From the NCBI GenBank assembly GCA_002702705.1, contig PABH01000069.1:124001-188000 (forward strand): a stretch of 64,000 nucleotides of DNA. Direction: 5' to 3'. The notes beneath the pieces were generated by a model, which saw nothing but the letters and a program-made list of their open reading frames with translations, ran no database searches and was not told the origin of the DNA. This document shows, piece after piece, positions 54,872-63,374 of the stretch (its first letter is position 1; each line of letters opens with the position of its first letter). The stretch comes from Anaerolineaceae bacterium (lineage in GTDB: Bacteria > Chloroflexota > Anaerolineae > Anaerolineales > Anaerolineaceae). A program made the position numbers and the translations under genes.

Positions 54872-56223
54872 TTTATTTCCTCCATCTGTTGATAAACCTG
54901 CTCAAAGATAGGCGTATTCTGTTCGCCCTCAGCTCGGTAGAGATAGTTCAAACGATAGTTCCCATTCGCATCAATCCCCTGGATGGTGGCAATCGCCTGT
55001 AACGTACGCTGAACTCTTCCAAAGTGGTTAACCCTCCCCATCAAAGCGACAACGTCCAAACCCATCGCGACCATCGAGCGTATAGCTGCCAAACCCAATT
55101 CCGGAGCAGATGCCAACGCTAACTGTTCCAAGCGCATTAATGCTTCTTCTATTGTGCCACCGTGAATGGTGGTTAAAGCTTTACGTCCAAGACAGGTTGC
55201 TTTTAAGAATTGCAAGGCTTCATTCCCTACGACCTCACCCACCAGAATGGCAGCGGGATTCATGCGGGTGTAGATGATGTTTAAGACCCAATCCAATGTC
55301 ACCCCTGGTGTACCTTGCGGCAGTTCAGCTGGAGCAACCGTACGTAATAAAAAGGGGTGTTGGATTTCCAACTCACGAAAGGTTTCCAGCGCAGCAATTG
55401 GTGCAGAAATTGGCAAGAAACCTGAGAGGGCATTCAGCAAAGTTGTTTTACCTGACCCCATTTCGCCAGCGATCATCAGGCTGCCGGATAAAGTAGAGAC
55501 CATCCAAGCTAAGAATCGATCCGGTGTGTCCTGCAGCGACTGGATCCGTTGTGTTTGTTCGGATTTCACACCGTTTTCCGTTGTATTGGCAAAGATTTGG
55601 AAAAGATCGGTTGAAGATGTTTCAAGTTTGGCAAATGTGCCGGTCCGTTCCATCTCTTCCAGCGTTCGAACCCGTCGTCCGAAGGTGCGGATATTTATCG
55701 CTGTTCCTTCTGTGGATAGACGTGGCACGATAGCCGTAAACCGTTCCCCGCCAGGCAGGTCAACGAGGACGGCAGGTCGATCTCCTCTTAAGGTTGCGCC
55801 ACCTTGATCCGCAACATGCACAGCTAGATTTTCAAAGTAGCTGTCATCTGCCAGCTTTCCCATGTGATGGAAGCTCCCGTCATATTCTACTGCCACAACC
55901 CCATTACGGACAAAAATTTCCTCAACAAAGGGATCACGCAGGAGTTGATCGAGCAACCCTACGCCGGACAAAGCATCTGTAATGATTTGTGCGTTGCGAT
56001 TGATTGCAGTGAGGTTCTCGCCCTCATCAATCAGGATGGAGCGTACTTCATCAAAAAAACTGCGACGTTTTTCTGGATCCGTTTCGCGCCAATTGGGTGG
56101 ATTAATCCCACGCAGGACCAGTTCCTCACGCACCCGATCAATCAGTAATAGATCAGATTGGCTTAATGGTTGAATCCTTGGCGGAGCTGAGGGGTGAATT
56201 AAGGAATTGCCAGTGTTGTCCAT
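54868..56223 (-). CDS. tadA: TadA/CpaF-type secretion ATPase
   Basis: A 451-residue hexameric secretion ATPase. Walker A is GEMGSGKTTLLNAL, the Walker B/Asp-box equivalent is AILVGEVVGNEALQ, and the His-box is ALTTIHGGTIEEAL. GGERFTAIVPRLSTEG is the conserved N-terminal part of CpaF. It powers Flp pilus extension. The usual GE(I/M)RD reads GEVVG, an atypical Walker B environment. It overlaps the CpaB gene by 25 bp. It is the only TadA in the window, although there are two TadB/TadC sets. Confidence 0.9.
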   Translation of the reverse strand: MDNTGNSLIHPSAPPRIQPLSQSDLLLIDRVREELVLRGINPPNWRETDPEKRRSFFDEVRSILIDEGENLTAINRNAQIITDALSGVGLLDQLLRDPFVEEIFVRNGVVAVEYDGSFHHMGKLADDSYFENLAVHVADQGGATLRGDRPAVLVDLPGGERFTAIVPRLSTEGTAINIRTFGRRVRTLEEMERTGTFAKLETSSTDLFQIFANTTENGVKSEQTQRIQSLQDTPDRFLAWMVSTLSGSLMIAGEMGSGKTTLLNALSGFLPISAPIAALETFRELEIQHPFLLRTVAPAELPQGTPGVTLDWVLNIIYTRMNPAAILVGEVVGNEALQFLKATCLGRKALTTIHGGTIEEALMRLEQLALASAPELGLAAIRSMVAMGLDVVALMGRVNHFGRVQRTLQAIATIQGIDANGNYRLNYLYRAEGEQNTPIFEQVYQQMEEIK

Positions 56224-56909
56224 AATAAACTACCTTGTTTTTTGCTTGCTGCAATGGCATTAAGAATTAAATCCACATCTTCAGGTTTTACAGCCAGTGT
56301 TAGGATCTGTACCTGTTCGTTTTGAGGGCTTCCACCAAATACTGAGTTATCTTCATGATTCTGAATGGATTCAGCGGTTACACCTTGAGCATTACGCACA
56401 TCCACTACCAGAACTTTGTCTGCAATGAGTTCTACTTTAAAAGCAGGTGGATCACTGACATTAAAACCCGACTTGTCCGAGTCCACATCCTTGGGTTGCA
56501 CCTGGTAGATATTTACACGTTCCCCGATCCGGATTTGTCCACCGACCGCAGAAACAGGTTCAACCGGGACGGACAAAACTTCATAGTCAGCATCCGCCAG
56601 GCGGAACCGTACGACAGGCACCGCATTCGCCTGAGCGACAGGTAGATCTGCTGGTAGCGAGACCGTACTGATCTTTCCACTCAAATCCTGAAGGGACTGG
56701 TAATAAGGTAAAGCTTCCATCGTGCGCGGCATCTCCCGCATTTGGAACATGTCTGCATTAAGAACGGTATAAGCTGAGATAGCGCTGATCGGTACAGGCA
56801 CCTGGTAAGTAGATACTTGTTTGAGATACAAATTGCGACCGTAGAATCCTGCTCCCAAGGCCAGTGCGATGGCGATCAAACCAATAATGAATTGGGTCAG
56901 ACGGTTCAT
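56199..56909 (-). CDS. CpaB/RcpC-like pilus assembly protein
   Basis: A 236-residue protein with an N-terminal anchor (FIIGLIAIALALGAGFYG) and SAF-like domain (VPVPISAISAYTVLNADMFQ). The later part (VPVEPVSAVGGQIRIGERVNIY and LTLAVKPEDVDLILNA) is the RcpC/CpaB domain. AAGGAGTAAGAC precedes ATG. It is the first gene of the second Tad operon, immediately downstream of the shared hairpin leader. Confidence 0.85.
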   Translation of the reverse strand: MNRLTQFIIGLIAIALALGAGFYGRNLYLKQVSTYQVPVPISAISAYTVLNADMFQMREMPRTMEALPYYQSLQDLSGKISTVSLPADLPVAQANAVPVVRFRLADADYEVLSVPVEPVSAVGGQIRIGERVNIYQVQPKDVDSDKSGFNVSDPPAFKVELIADKVLVVDVRNAQGVTAESIQNHEDNSVFGGSPQNEQVQILTLAVKPEDVDLILNAIAASKKQGSLLWTTLAIP

Positions 56910-56934
56910 GTCTTACTCCTTAATTGGAATTAAA

Positions 56935-57049
56935 TAAAAAGCCGAACAAATTACCCTGAAGGTTTTGTCCGGCCAACGATTGAATGGAATAAAAAGAATA
57001 TTCGGCTGTTTACTATTATCAGTTTATCAGTCTGGGAAGCCTTATCCTA
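56935..57049 (-). promoter_or_regulatory. conserved hairpin-terminator leader, copy 3
   Basis: On the minus strand ATCGTTGG and a long GCCGGACAAAACC/GGTAATTTGTTCGGC stem (56941-56973) are followed by five T, ~30 bp before the cpaB ATG. TAGGAT at 57049-57044 corresponds to the TTGGAT of the other copies, but the -10 is weaker (GATAAA at 15 nt). It heads the second Tad operon. Confidence 0.55.
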
Positions 57050-57289
57050 GGGGGAAACAGCGGTTTTTAAATTCCTCCGAAAAGCTAAGGATTCAGATTT
57101 GACGAACTGCTGTGCCGTTCCCACTATGCCGACCGAGCAATATACATTTGAAAGCTTAGCCATAGTTGTGGCTATAAATACAAAACGATTAATTGATTGG
57201 CTAAATGAGGTGCTTACTTACTTTGCCCGTTATTCTCGTTTTATCCTAATTCTGCCGGATGCCTGATGTAAGTCTAGATTTTCGAACTA

Positions 57290-57715
57290 ATGATTACCCA
57301 TCATTCAGCTCAACCATATCTATGGGGATCAACTGATCTGTTATTGTATCATTTCCCAATTCGCTACGATTGCTGCGTGCTGTCCCAGCATTTTACTCCG
57401 CTACCAATGGTTGCAACACACGAGTGATTTGATCCACCACCTACAGAAGTTACTCCGATACCCAAGCCAACAACATTCACAGGGATAGCGAGACACAGTA
57501 GTGCTGTCACCCAATTTGTCAACACCATTTATCCCCTAACATTTCAACCCGATAGTATCGGTTAGGATGCAGGTGTGGTCGTATCCCGTGTCTATAACCA
57601 TTATGCCACCGCTAAGTTCTACGACATCTACAGGGGTTGACCGCTCCATAAATGTGCCGTCCCCTAACTGATCAGTATTATTTTTTCCTCACCATTTTAC
57701 TCTACCAGCATCCAT
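57290..57715 (-). pseudogene. decayed RCC1-repeat protein gene
   Basis: Minus-strand translation recovers RCC1-type repeats: GKNNTDQLGDGTF, STPVDVVELSGGI, GYDHTCILTDTIGLKC, then LGDSTTVSRYP and, after a frameshift, IPVNVVGLGIGV, GGGSNHSCVATIGSGVKCW, and after another shift ELGNDTITDQLIPIDMVEL. Expected CWG motifs carry stop codons (TGG-TGA, TGT-TAG). At least three repeats, two frameshifts and several stops make it a pseudogene. RCC1 propellers are usually secreted or regulatory binding proteins. Confidence 0.75.
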
Positions 57716-57741
57716 TAATATCCCTTGTAATTTTGACTTAT

Positions 57742-57780
57742 ATATAGGATAATAGACATAAAGTGTCTATTATCCTATAT
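57742..57780 (+). promoter_or_regulatory. palindromic operator overlapping abiEi start
   Basis: A perfect 17-bp inverted repeat (57742-57758 and 57764-57780, spacer TAAAG). Its right arm runs into the ATG at 57779. No Shine-Dalgarno is present, so the mRNA may be leaderless or nearly so. AbiEi antitoxins are known to repress their own promoter by binding inverted repeats. Confidence 0.75.
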
Positions 57781-58435
57781 GAAACAAAAAATCCTTTCCT
57801 CACTTGATTCTTTTCCATACTTCACCACGGAAGCAATAAAACAACTTCTTGGTGATGAATCTATTGCAGCCGGTACCATTCAAACTGCACTTTACCGATG
57901 GATGAAAGCCGGGCAAATTATCCAGTTAAAAAAGGGCTTTTATATGACGCGCCGTTTTTATGAAAACCACCGCTCAGATGTCGGGTTTGCGCCTATGGTA
58001 AGCGCCATTTTGATCCCCCAGTCGTATCTATCACTAGAGTATATCCTTCAGCGCAATGCCATTCTCACAGAAATGACTTATCCGGTATCCGCGGTTACGC
58101 TGAAGCAAACCCGCGTATTTGAAAACAAACCAGGAACTTTTACCTACCGCAATATCAAAGCGGATCTCTATCTGGGTTTTACAATAACGGATTATTTAGG
58201 GATTCCCATAAACCAGGCAACGGTAGCAAAGGCTCTGTTTGATTTTCTCTATTTACGACCTTGGAAGGGCAGCAGACGGTTGGCCAGCTATGACCTGGCA
58301 GAAGATCTGCGCCTTAACCTGGAGGACTTTTTAGAAGAAGACAAGGATGAGTTTGCAACCTTCGTTGGGATGAGTAAAAGTAGAAAGATGGACCAGATTT
58401 TAAAAAACTTGAGGAAAACAGTATGGCGACTTTAA
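57779..58435 (+). CDS. abiEi: AbiEi-like type IV antitoxin/transcriptional repressor
   Basis: A 218-residue protein. The N-terminal winged helix (FTTEAIKQLL...GTIQTALYRWMKAGQI, LKKGFYMTRRF) is the AbiEi_4-type DNA-binding domain; the rest (QSYLSLEYILQRNAIL, YRNIKADLYLGF, ATVAKALFDFLYL) is the AbiEi antitoxin domain. It neutralises AbiEii and represses the operon. A 17-bp palindrome sits on its start. It overlaps the toxin gene by 13 bp. Confidence 0.85.
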   Translation: MKQKILSSLDSFPYFTTEAIKQLLGDESIAAGTIQTALYRWMKAGQIIQLKKGFYMTRRFYENHRSDVGFAPMVSAILIPQSYLSLEYILQRNAILTEMTYPVSAVTLKQTRVFENKPGTFTYRNIKADLYLGFTITDYLGIPINQATVAKALFDFLYLRPWKGSRRLASYDLAEDLRLNLEDFLEEDKDEFATFVGMSKSRKMDQILKNLRKTVWRL

Positions 58436-59256
58436 TCCAATCAATGCAAAACGTACTATCTCAGATAGATCCCTTGTTGGCAAATGAAACCAAGCGGGTG
58501 ATTCTTAAGGAATTTCTGCAAGCCTATACCCTAGATTTTCTTTACAACCATCCATTCTATCGGACGCTCAATTTTTATGGTGGTACCTGTCTGCACGTGA
58601 TCTATGGACTAAACCGGCTCTCAGAAGATATCGATCTGGATAACAGTAATGGTGTTGAATTGAATAATCTTGAAACGGATCTATTGACATTCTATCGTTC
58701 CACCATTGGATATACCGATGTAACAGCCAAAACCCAGATTGGTGAATGGGGTGTCCGGCGAACGACCTTAAAATTCCCTGTTCTTTATGCTTTAGGATTG
58801 ACCTCCCATGCTAATGAACCACTGCATTTGAAAGTGGAAGTCAGCCAGCACAAGCAAATTTCCATTGTGCGTCGAACGCCAATATTGCTTTTTGGCAGAA
58901 GTTTTGTGGCCGCGCATTTTTCGTTGGAAACGATGATGGCAGGGAAGATGTTGGCTTGCCTGGAACGCAACTTTCAGAAAGGTGAAGGAGCCACAATCAA
59001 AGGTCGTGATTTTTACGACTTGCTCTGGTTCATGCAGCAGAAAATTCAGCCATTAGAAGAAAAGCTGGCAAAAGACAGCCGCCAGCCCTACACCGTTCAA
59101 ACTTCGATGGAAATATTGAGCGATAAGATTGCAGGATTGAAAATATCTGACTTAGCAGAGGATCTGCTGCCATTGTTTGAACAGCGATCTTTCATTGAGG
59201 CCTGGTTGGAAGGGTTTAAGGAAAATTTCAGAGAGTATGTGAAGAATTATTTATAA
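58423..59256 (+). CDS. abiEii: AbiEii-like nucleotidyltransferase toxin
   Basis: A 277-residue nucleotidyltransferase. FYGGTCLHVIYG with LSEDIDLD is the GSX10DXD-like active site of the DUF1814/AbiEii family; LKVEVSQHK supplies the third acidic strand, and GRDFYDLLWFM the conserved C-terminal helix. Family members block growth by adding nucleotides to tRNA acceptor ends, and AbiE systems give abortive phage resistance. Overlap with abiEi indicates coupled translation. Confidence 0.9.
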   Translation: MATLIQSMQNVLSQIDPLLANETKRVILKEFLQAYTLDFLYNHPFYRTLNFYGGTCLHVIYGLNRLSEDIDLDNSNGVELNNLETDLLTFYRSTIGYTDVTAKTQIGEWGVRRTTLKFPVLYALGLTSHANEPLHLKVEVSQHKQISIVRRTPILLFGRSFVAAHFSLETMMAGKMLACLERNFQKGEGATIKGRDFYDLLWFMQQKIQPLEEKLAKDSRQPYTVQTSMEILSDKIAGLKISDLAEDLLPLFEQRSFIEAWLEGFKENFREYVKNYL

Positions 59257-59339
59257 TCAAAAAGAAGCATTTATCCGAAGCTTGCGAATTATACTGAAGC
59301 AAGAGCCATAAAGGGAAAATATCTCGTATGAGTATAATA

Positions 59340-59486
59340 TGAACCTTGAGACAATCGAGCATTTGAGAAAATATTTTTAGCCTTCGCCATGGCAATACGT
59401 TGGAAGTGCGTTTTAGCTAATCCAACATAGCGAGATTGACGAAGCCCAAATTTCCAAACACCTTGTGAAATCGCACCCTCCACTGT
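59340..59486 (-). pseudogene. IS1182-type transposase C-terminal remnant
   Basis: Minus-strand frame 59483 reads EGAISQGVWKFGLRQSRY then VGLAKTHFQRIAMAKAKNIF, closely matching the C-terminus of IS1182-family DDE transposases (EGtiSQgvr.fGLRrsRY.GLaKThLQ). Only ~45 codons remain. Its inner edge abuts the truncated toxin at 59488, so the element probably inserted in, or recombined through, the toxin gene. Confidence 0.7.
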
Positions 59487-59487
59487 T

Positions 59488-59595
59488 TATTACTTCAAAA
59501 AACAAGATGGTGAAATCTGGTTGTAAACGATCTATAGTAAAAGTGAAACAGAAAATATACCAGTTCATATCTTGCGGAAGAGTTTCAGAGGAAAT
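59488..59595 (+). pseudogene. RelE-family toxin C-terminal remnant
   Basis: Reading from 59488 gives YYFKKQDGEIWL, a TAA stop, then TIYSKSETENIPVHIL. This is the C-terminal strand pair of RelE/HigB-type toxins (iwLLtiYsKsekenIP). The N-terminal half is missing, replaced by the transposase remnant. The intact NadS-like antitoxin follows at once. Confidence 0.7.
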
Positions 59596-59600
59596 TCAAA

Positions 59601-59888
59601 ATGTCTAAACGTGATATTGGTTGGGAAATACTGGATGGAATTCAAGAGATCAAGGCGTTCAAAGCGGGTCGAGGCGACTTACGCACCCACTCATTAAAAG
59701 AACCTGCATCCCCGCAAGTGATTCGTGCCAAACTTAATTTATCCCAGTCCGCATTTGCAGGTTTAATGGGCGTTAGCTTACGAACCATTCAAGATTGGGA
59801 ACAAGGTCGACGTAAACCCAGCGGTCCTGCAGAAGCATTGTTACGCATCGCAGATCAAAAACCTGAGGTATTTTTAGAACTGGTATAA
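59601..59888 (+). CDS. orphan NadS-like XRE antitoxin
   Basis: A 95-residue helix-turn-helix protein. VIRAKLNLSQSAFAGLMGVS with LRTIQDWEQGRRKPSGPA is the XRE/HTH_3 fold typical of NadS and HigA-type antitoxins, and VIRAK is a usual feature of the NadS group. The ORF is intact but its RelE toxin upstream is truncated, so it is an orphan. It may persist as a regulator or protect against other toxins. Confidence 0.8.
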   Translation: MSKRDIGWEILDGIQEIKAFKAGRGDLRTHSLKEPASPQVIRAKLNLSQSAFAGLMGVSLRTIQDWEQGRRKPSGPAEALLRIADQKPEVFLELV

Positions 59889-59928
59889 ACCTTCCTCTCC
59901 TTATTCCAGAATTTGATCTCGGTTGGTC

Positions 59929-60018
59929 GTGATCGTTGAATACTCCCAAGGAAAGATGTTCATCCGTTTCATAGGTACTCACGCTGAATATGACCGAATT
60001 GATGCCACAAGCATTTAA
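59929..60018 (+). pseudogene. HigB toxin C-terminal remnant
   Basis: The frame from 59929 reads VIVEYSQGKMFIRFIGTH then AEYDRIDATSI and stops at 60018, 17 bp before higA. IRFIGTHAEYDxIDA is the C-terminal signature of HigB toxins. About 70 N-terminal residues are missing, so the toxin is dead. Confidence 0.8.
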
Positions 60019-60035
60019 AAACAAGGATTTTATCT

Positions 60036-60404
60036 ATGGAAATCAAACCATTACGAACCGAAGCAGATTATGAAGCTGCCCTGGCCGAAGTCGAACAATT
60101 GTGGGGATCTGAACCCGGTACACCTGATGGGGATCGCTTTGAGGTGCTGTTTATTTTGGTTGAGGCATATGAAGAAAAGCATTATCCTATCCTTCCGCCC
60201 GATCCGGTTGAAGCGATCAAGTATTTTATGGAAAGCCGGGGATTAGACCGGCGAGATTTGGAACAATACATCGGACCGAGTGGGCGAGTCTCTGAGGTAT
60301 TAAACCGAAAACGACCGCTAACCCTGACGATGATCCGAAAATTGAATGTGGGGTTGGGGATTCCGGCAGAGATTTTAATTCAAAGCCCAACGCACAGCGA
60401 ATGA
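60036..60404 (+). CDS. higA: orphan HigA-type antitoxin
   Basis: A 122-residue COG5499-type HigA. IKPLRTEADYEAALAEVEQL is the characteristic N-terminus, then EAYEEKHYPILPPDPVEAI and an HTH (RDLEQYIGPSGRVSEVLNRK). It normally binds HigB and the operon promoter. Its toxin survives only as a fragment at 59929-60018. The gene is intact and probably still expressed. Confidence 0.85.
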   Translation: MEIKPLRTEADYEAALAEVEQLWGSEPGTPDGDRFEVLFILVEAYEEKHYPILPPDPVEAIKYFMESRGLDRRDLEQYIGPSGRVSEVLNRKRPLTLTMIRKLNVGLGIPAEILIQSPTHSE

Positions 60405-60514
60405 CAGAAAAAATGGTTTTTTAGATAAAAAATAAAATTGCTACTTTACCTTACAATCATCTCCAATAAGATTCAACCTCTTAAGGGAACTATCGATTTA
60501 GGTGAAGGTGATAC

Positions 60515-61525
60515 CTATCGGGATAATTTCTTTTTTCCCTTCCAACCCTTATAAATAAGTTCCAGTATTGGATCTGCTAAACGCGGGTCAGAGGATTGTG
60601 CCCAGGTTTCGTTGTAGGGAAGCACAACAGATACGCCCGTTTCTGTGCGATCAGCCAAAGATTTGGTCATGTTTAATACTAAGTGGGAAGGTTCTGATAC
60701 TTCACTCATTAAACGCCGGGCTTGCATAAGCGCATCATCGCGGGGAGAAGTAACCACCAGGTTCACCTGCCCGGGCTTATTTTTCGAAACTTCTGCAAAA
60801 AGAGGATGTCCGGGAAAACAATCCACCACAAAAAGTGTGTGTTTGCGCTGGATATCTGCCAGTAAATCACGAACCCCTTGTGGATCCTCATTCTCGCGCA
60901 GCACCCCTTGCGGGCATAAAACCGCGATTGTACGACCATCCATTGGAAACAGACTGACGCCATTCCAAAGAGCAGGTTCTGACTTATGCGTGGCAATGCT
61001 GAAGAACTCAGGTAAGTCAGGGGAAATGCGAGCATGCAGAGCGCTTCCACCCATACTGAGTTCAAGCAAAGCTGCTGGAAGCCCGGTATTTTTTACGAAA
61101 CGTTTGCATATAGCCATCGCCAGGGTTGTTTTGCCCACCCCGCCAGACCAATTCACCATGTTAATTTGCCGCGCAGGTAAAAACGCAACCTGCTTGGCAC
61201 TGGTCAGGCGTGCGCGTCCAAGCCATTCAGCCGGTTCTTTTACGAATTCTTCTTGGGAGACGACTGGAATACCGCTTTTATCCAGCGTACTCTGAAGTAC
61301 CTCACTGGATACATCTCCAAGGGAAATTAAATCTCCAAGGATAACCAGTTGGGCTCCGGATAAATTCTGTAAAACCCCCTGTGTCGTGAAAGCCTCTCGA
61401 ACGATGAGGTCACTATTTTGAGAAAGTGTTTCTAACACGGCTTTTTCCGGTTGATGGGCTCCTAACAAAACAACAAGTGATGAACTTCGATCCAACTTAA
61501 AAGAATTGCCAAAACTAAATTTCAT
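60515..61525 (-). CDS. TadZ/CpaE-like MinD/ParA ATPase
   Basis: A 336-residue protein. The N-terminal ~110 residues are receiver-like (LVVLLGAHQPEKAVLETL). The ATPase begins at NMVNWSGGVGKTTLAMAICK, a deviant Walker A without the first Lys, followed by FVVDCFPGHPLF and NLVVTSPRDDALMQARRL. Such proteins position the Tad machine at the pole. A start overlap of 11 bp with the preceding membrane gene places it in the third Tad operon. Confidence 0.8.
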   Translation of the reverse strand: MKFSFGNSFKLDRSSSLVVLLGAHQPEKAVLETLSQNSDLIVREAFTTQGVLQNLSGAQLVILGDLISLGDVSSEVLQSTLDKSGIPVVSQEEFVKEPAEWLGRARLTSAKQVAFLPARQINMVNWSGGVGKTTLAMAICKRFVKNTGLPAALLELSMGGSALHARISPDLPEFFSIATHKSEPALWNGVSLFPMDGRTIAVLCPQGVLRENEDPQGVRDLLADIQRKHTLFVVDCFPGHPLFAEVSKNKPGQVNLVVTSPRDDALMQARRLMSEVSEPSHLVLNMTKSLADRTETGVSVVLPYNETWAQSSDPRLADPILELIYKGWKGKKKLSR

Positions 61526-61877
61526 TTTTATACTCCTCTCCTTTTTTGTTTGTTATTGGTTGGGATGTATCCGCATAAATTGCCAGGAGTACGGCAAAGA
61601 CCAAAAGGATAGCGGACATAATCGTTAGCATGCTGCCAGGAAGTGAACTACTTCCCAACATGAAATAGATCAGAGAAAAGCCGCTGACACCGACAATTCC
61701 TATGGAACGAGGCCACATTGCGAAACCCCTTTTAAAGGGTTGATTGGTCAAAATGGCAGAAAAAACGACGCTAAATACAGCTAATCCAATCAATTCACCC
61801 TGGACGTTAAAAGATTTCATTAAAAGAGAACTGCCGATGGCTAAACCAAAGCACATGTTTGAAAGATTTTTTGTCAT
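61515..61877 (-). CDS. small polytopic membrane protein
   Basis: A 120-residue protein with three or four hydrophobic helices (ELIGLAVFSVVFSAIL; SIGIVGVSGFSLIYFML; MLTIMSAILLVFAVLLAIY) and a charged C-terminal tail. No family recognised. It lies between the ICMT-like gene and the TadZ gene with only 4 bp to the former and an 11-bp overlap with the latter. Confidence 0.65.
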   Translation of the reverse strand: MTKNLSNMCFGLAIGSSLLMKSFNVQGELIGLAVFSVVFSAILTNQPFKRGFAMWPRSIGIVGVSGFSLIYFMLGSSSLPGSMLTIMSAILLVFAVLLAIYADTSQPITNKKGEEYKNEI

Positions 61878-61881
61878 TTTT

Positions 61882-62487
61882 TCACCACAATCCTGGTATT
61901 AATCGCCAGGGAACGATCTGCACATAACATGAATAACCGTCAATCATTTTTTCTTCCCTGAGGATGCGCCAACATTGGATAAAGACCAGAGCCAGAGACA
62001 AGATGATTCCGGCAAAAAAATTTTGTGAACTAAAAACCATGCCCACACGAAAAACCAGTTCTCCCAGATACATAGGATGACGCAGGTATTGATAAGGCCC
62101 GTGACTGGTAAGGCCTCGATCAGCGGGAGCGACTCCAAAACGCGGACCCAGTGTGATCAGCGACCATAAAACCAGGGTGTATCCTGCCAATGCAGGTACG
62201 AGAAGGTACCACTCGTTGTGAATGGTGGTTGTAAATGTGGGCAGGAATGCAGCAATCATCCCAAGCCACAAACCGATACGATCATAGTTTTTGGCCGGTC
62301 TGCGTCGGGCATAAAAGAGTGTTAATAGTCCGTTATGGATGAAATACAGCCAGGATAAGATGGAAGGGTGCTGCCAAGCTGCCACACCAGAAAGGATTGT
62401 GGCAAAAAGGAAAAAACTAAATCCAGTTAGGTTTCGCAGCCGATCAGAATGTCTCCGGAAAAAATGGTTGAGGTTTGCAAGCATCAC
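61882..62487 (-). CDS. ICMT/PEMT-like membrane methyltransferase
   Basis: A 201-residue membrane protein. GLTSHGPYQYLRHPMYLGEL is the SAM-binding RHPxY signature of isoprenylcysteine carboxyl methyltransferase and phospholipid N-methyltransferase families, followed by a helix and a YCSYVQIVPWRL-like tail (REEKMIDGYSCYVQIV). In bacteria these act on lipids or small molecules. Overlap with the TadC gene (4 nt) embeds it in the third Tad operon, an unusual location that hints at modification of a pilus or membrane component. Confidence 0.8.
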   Translation of the reverse strand: MMLANLNHFFRRHSDRLRNLTGFSFFLFATILSGVAAWQHPSILSWLYFIHNGLLTLFYARRRPAKNYDRIGLWLGMIAAFLPTFTTTIHNEWYLLVPALAGYTLVLWSLITLGPRFGVAPADRGLTSHGPYQYLRHPMYLGELVFRVGMVFSSQNFFAGIILSLALVFIQCWRILREEKMIDGYSCYVQIVPWRLIPGLW

Positions 62488-63374
62488 ATTGCCCCCAGGT
62501 TCTGCACAATTGGCCAGCCAATAACAGCCATAATGGTTACAAGGAATGGCAGGAAGTAAAAAACCACCATCGGGATAACCAATTCGGATCCTACTTTTTC
62601 TGCACGCTGCTCAGCACTGCCAATATAATCGGCTGCAATACTGGTAGCCAGTTGTCCCATTAATTCCTGTTGGGCGGTGCCGCGCCGGATGAACTCAAGC
62701 TGCACAGACATGCCGATCAATTCCGGGAGTTGTGATTCCTGAGCTTCGCGCTGCATTTGCTCGATCAGATCACGACCTTGCGCCATCTGAAGCACCCAGC
62801 TTATCCATTTCCCGACTAGGCTTTGTGATTCGGATTTTCCCTGAACGGAGTGAAAGGGAGCAGCAGTACGGCGCAGGGCTTCTTCCATTGATATGTTGGC
62901 GGACATTTGGGCTGAAACCAGCTGCACATATTCCGGAAGCTGCGCGATGAACCGGCGGCGATATCGACGGGCAACCCCGCCCATCGACATGGCAGGATAT
63001 TGAAATCCAATCAAACCACCTACCAGTGCAAATACCGGTTCTGCGGTGGTCACCATCCCCAATCCAAAACCAGCTACCGCTAAAGCTATTCGGAGAGAGG
63101 TGAATTGCACTTCATTCCAATCCATCCAGCGATCCCCCATATGTGCCCAGTACAAATCAGAGCGTGTTTTTCGGAGAAAGTCAGCCGGAATCCATTTGGA
63201 GACAGGTTTGTCGAGCGGAGATAGGGATTTTCGCCACCCAGTCAGGATGACACCATCTGCTGGTGTAAGAATTTCGGATAGTTTACCAGTTGGCGCAGCT
63301 GGAGCTAGTTCAAGTGTCAGGTAAATAACCAATGCAAAAACTGCGATACCTGTGAGATAAATTAGGGCTGTCAT
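62484..63374 (-). CDS. second TadC-like platform protein
   Basis: A 296-residue GspF-domain protein. N-terminal helix (GIAVFALVIYLTLELAPA), membrane pair (LRIALAVAGFGLGMVTTAEPVFALVGG region), cytoplasmic GspF core (FIAQLPEYVQLVSAQMSAN; MQREAQESQLPELIGMS) and a C-terminal helix (LVIPMVVFYFLPFLVTIM). Distinct in sequence from the TadC at 52118. It directly follows a TadB-like gene with no gap. Confidence 0.8.
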   Translation of the reverse strand: MTALIYLTGIAVFALVIYLTLELAPAAPTGKLSEILTPADGVILTGWRKSLSPLDKPVSKWIPADFLRKTRSDLYWAHMGDRWMDWNEVQFTSLRIALAVAGFGLGMVTTAEPVFALVGGLIGFQYPAMSMGGVARRYRRRFIAQLPEYVQLVSAQMSANISMEEALRRTAAPFHSVQGKSESQSLVGKWISWVLQMAQGRDLIEQMQREAQESQLPELIGMSVQLEFIRRGTAQQELMGQLATSIAADYIGSAEQRAEKVGSELVIPMVVFYFLPFLVTIMAVIGWPIVQNLGAM

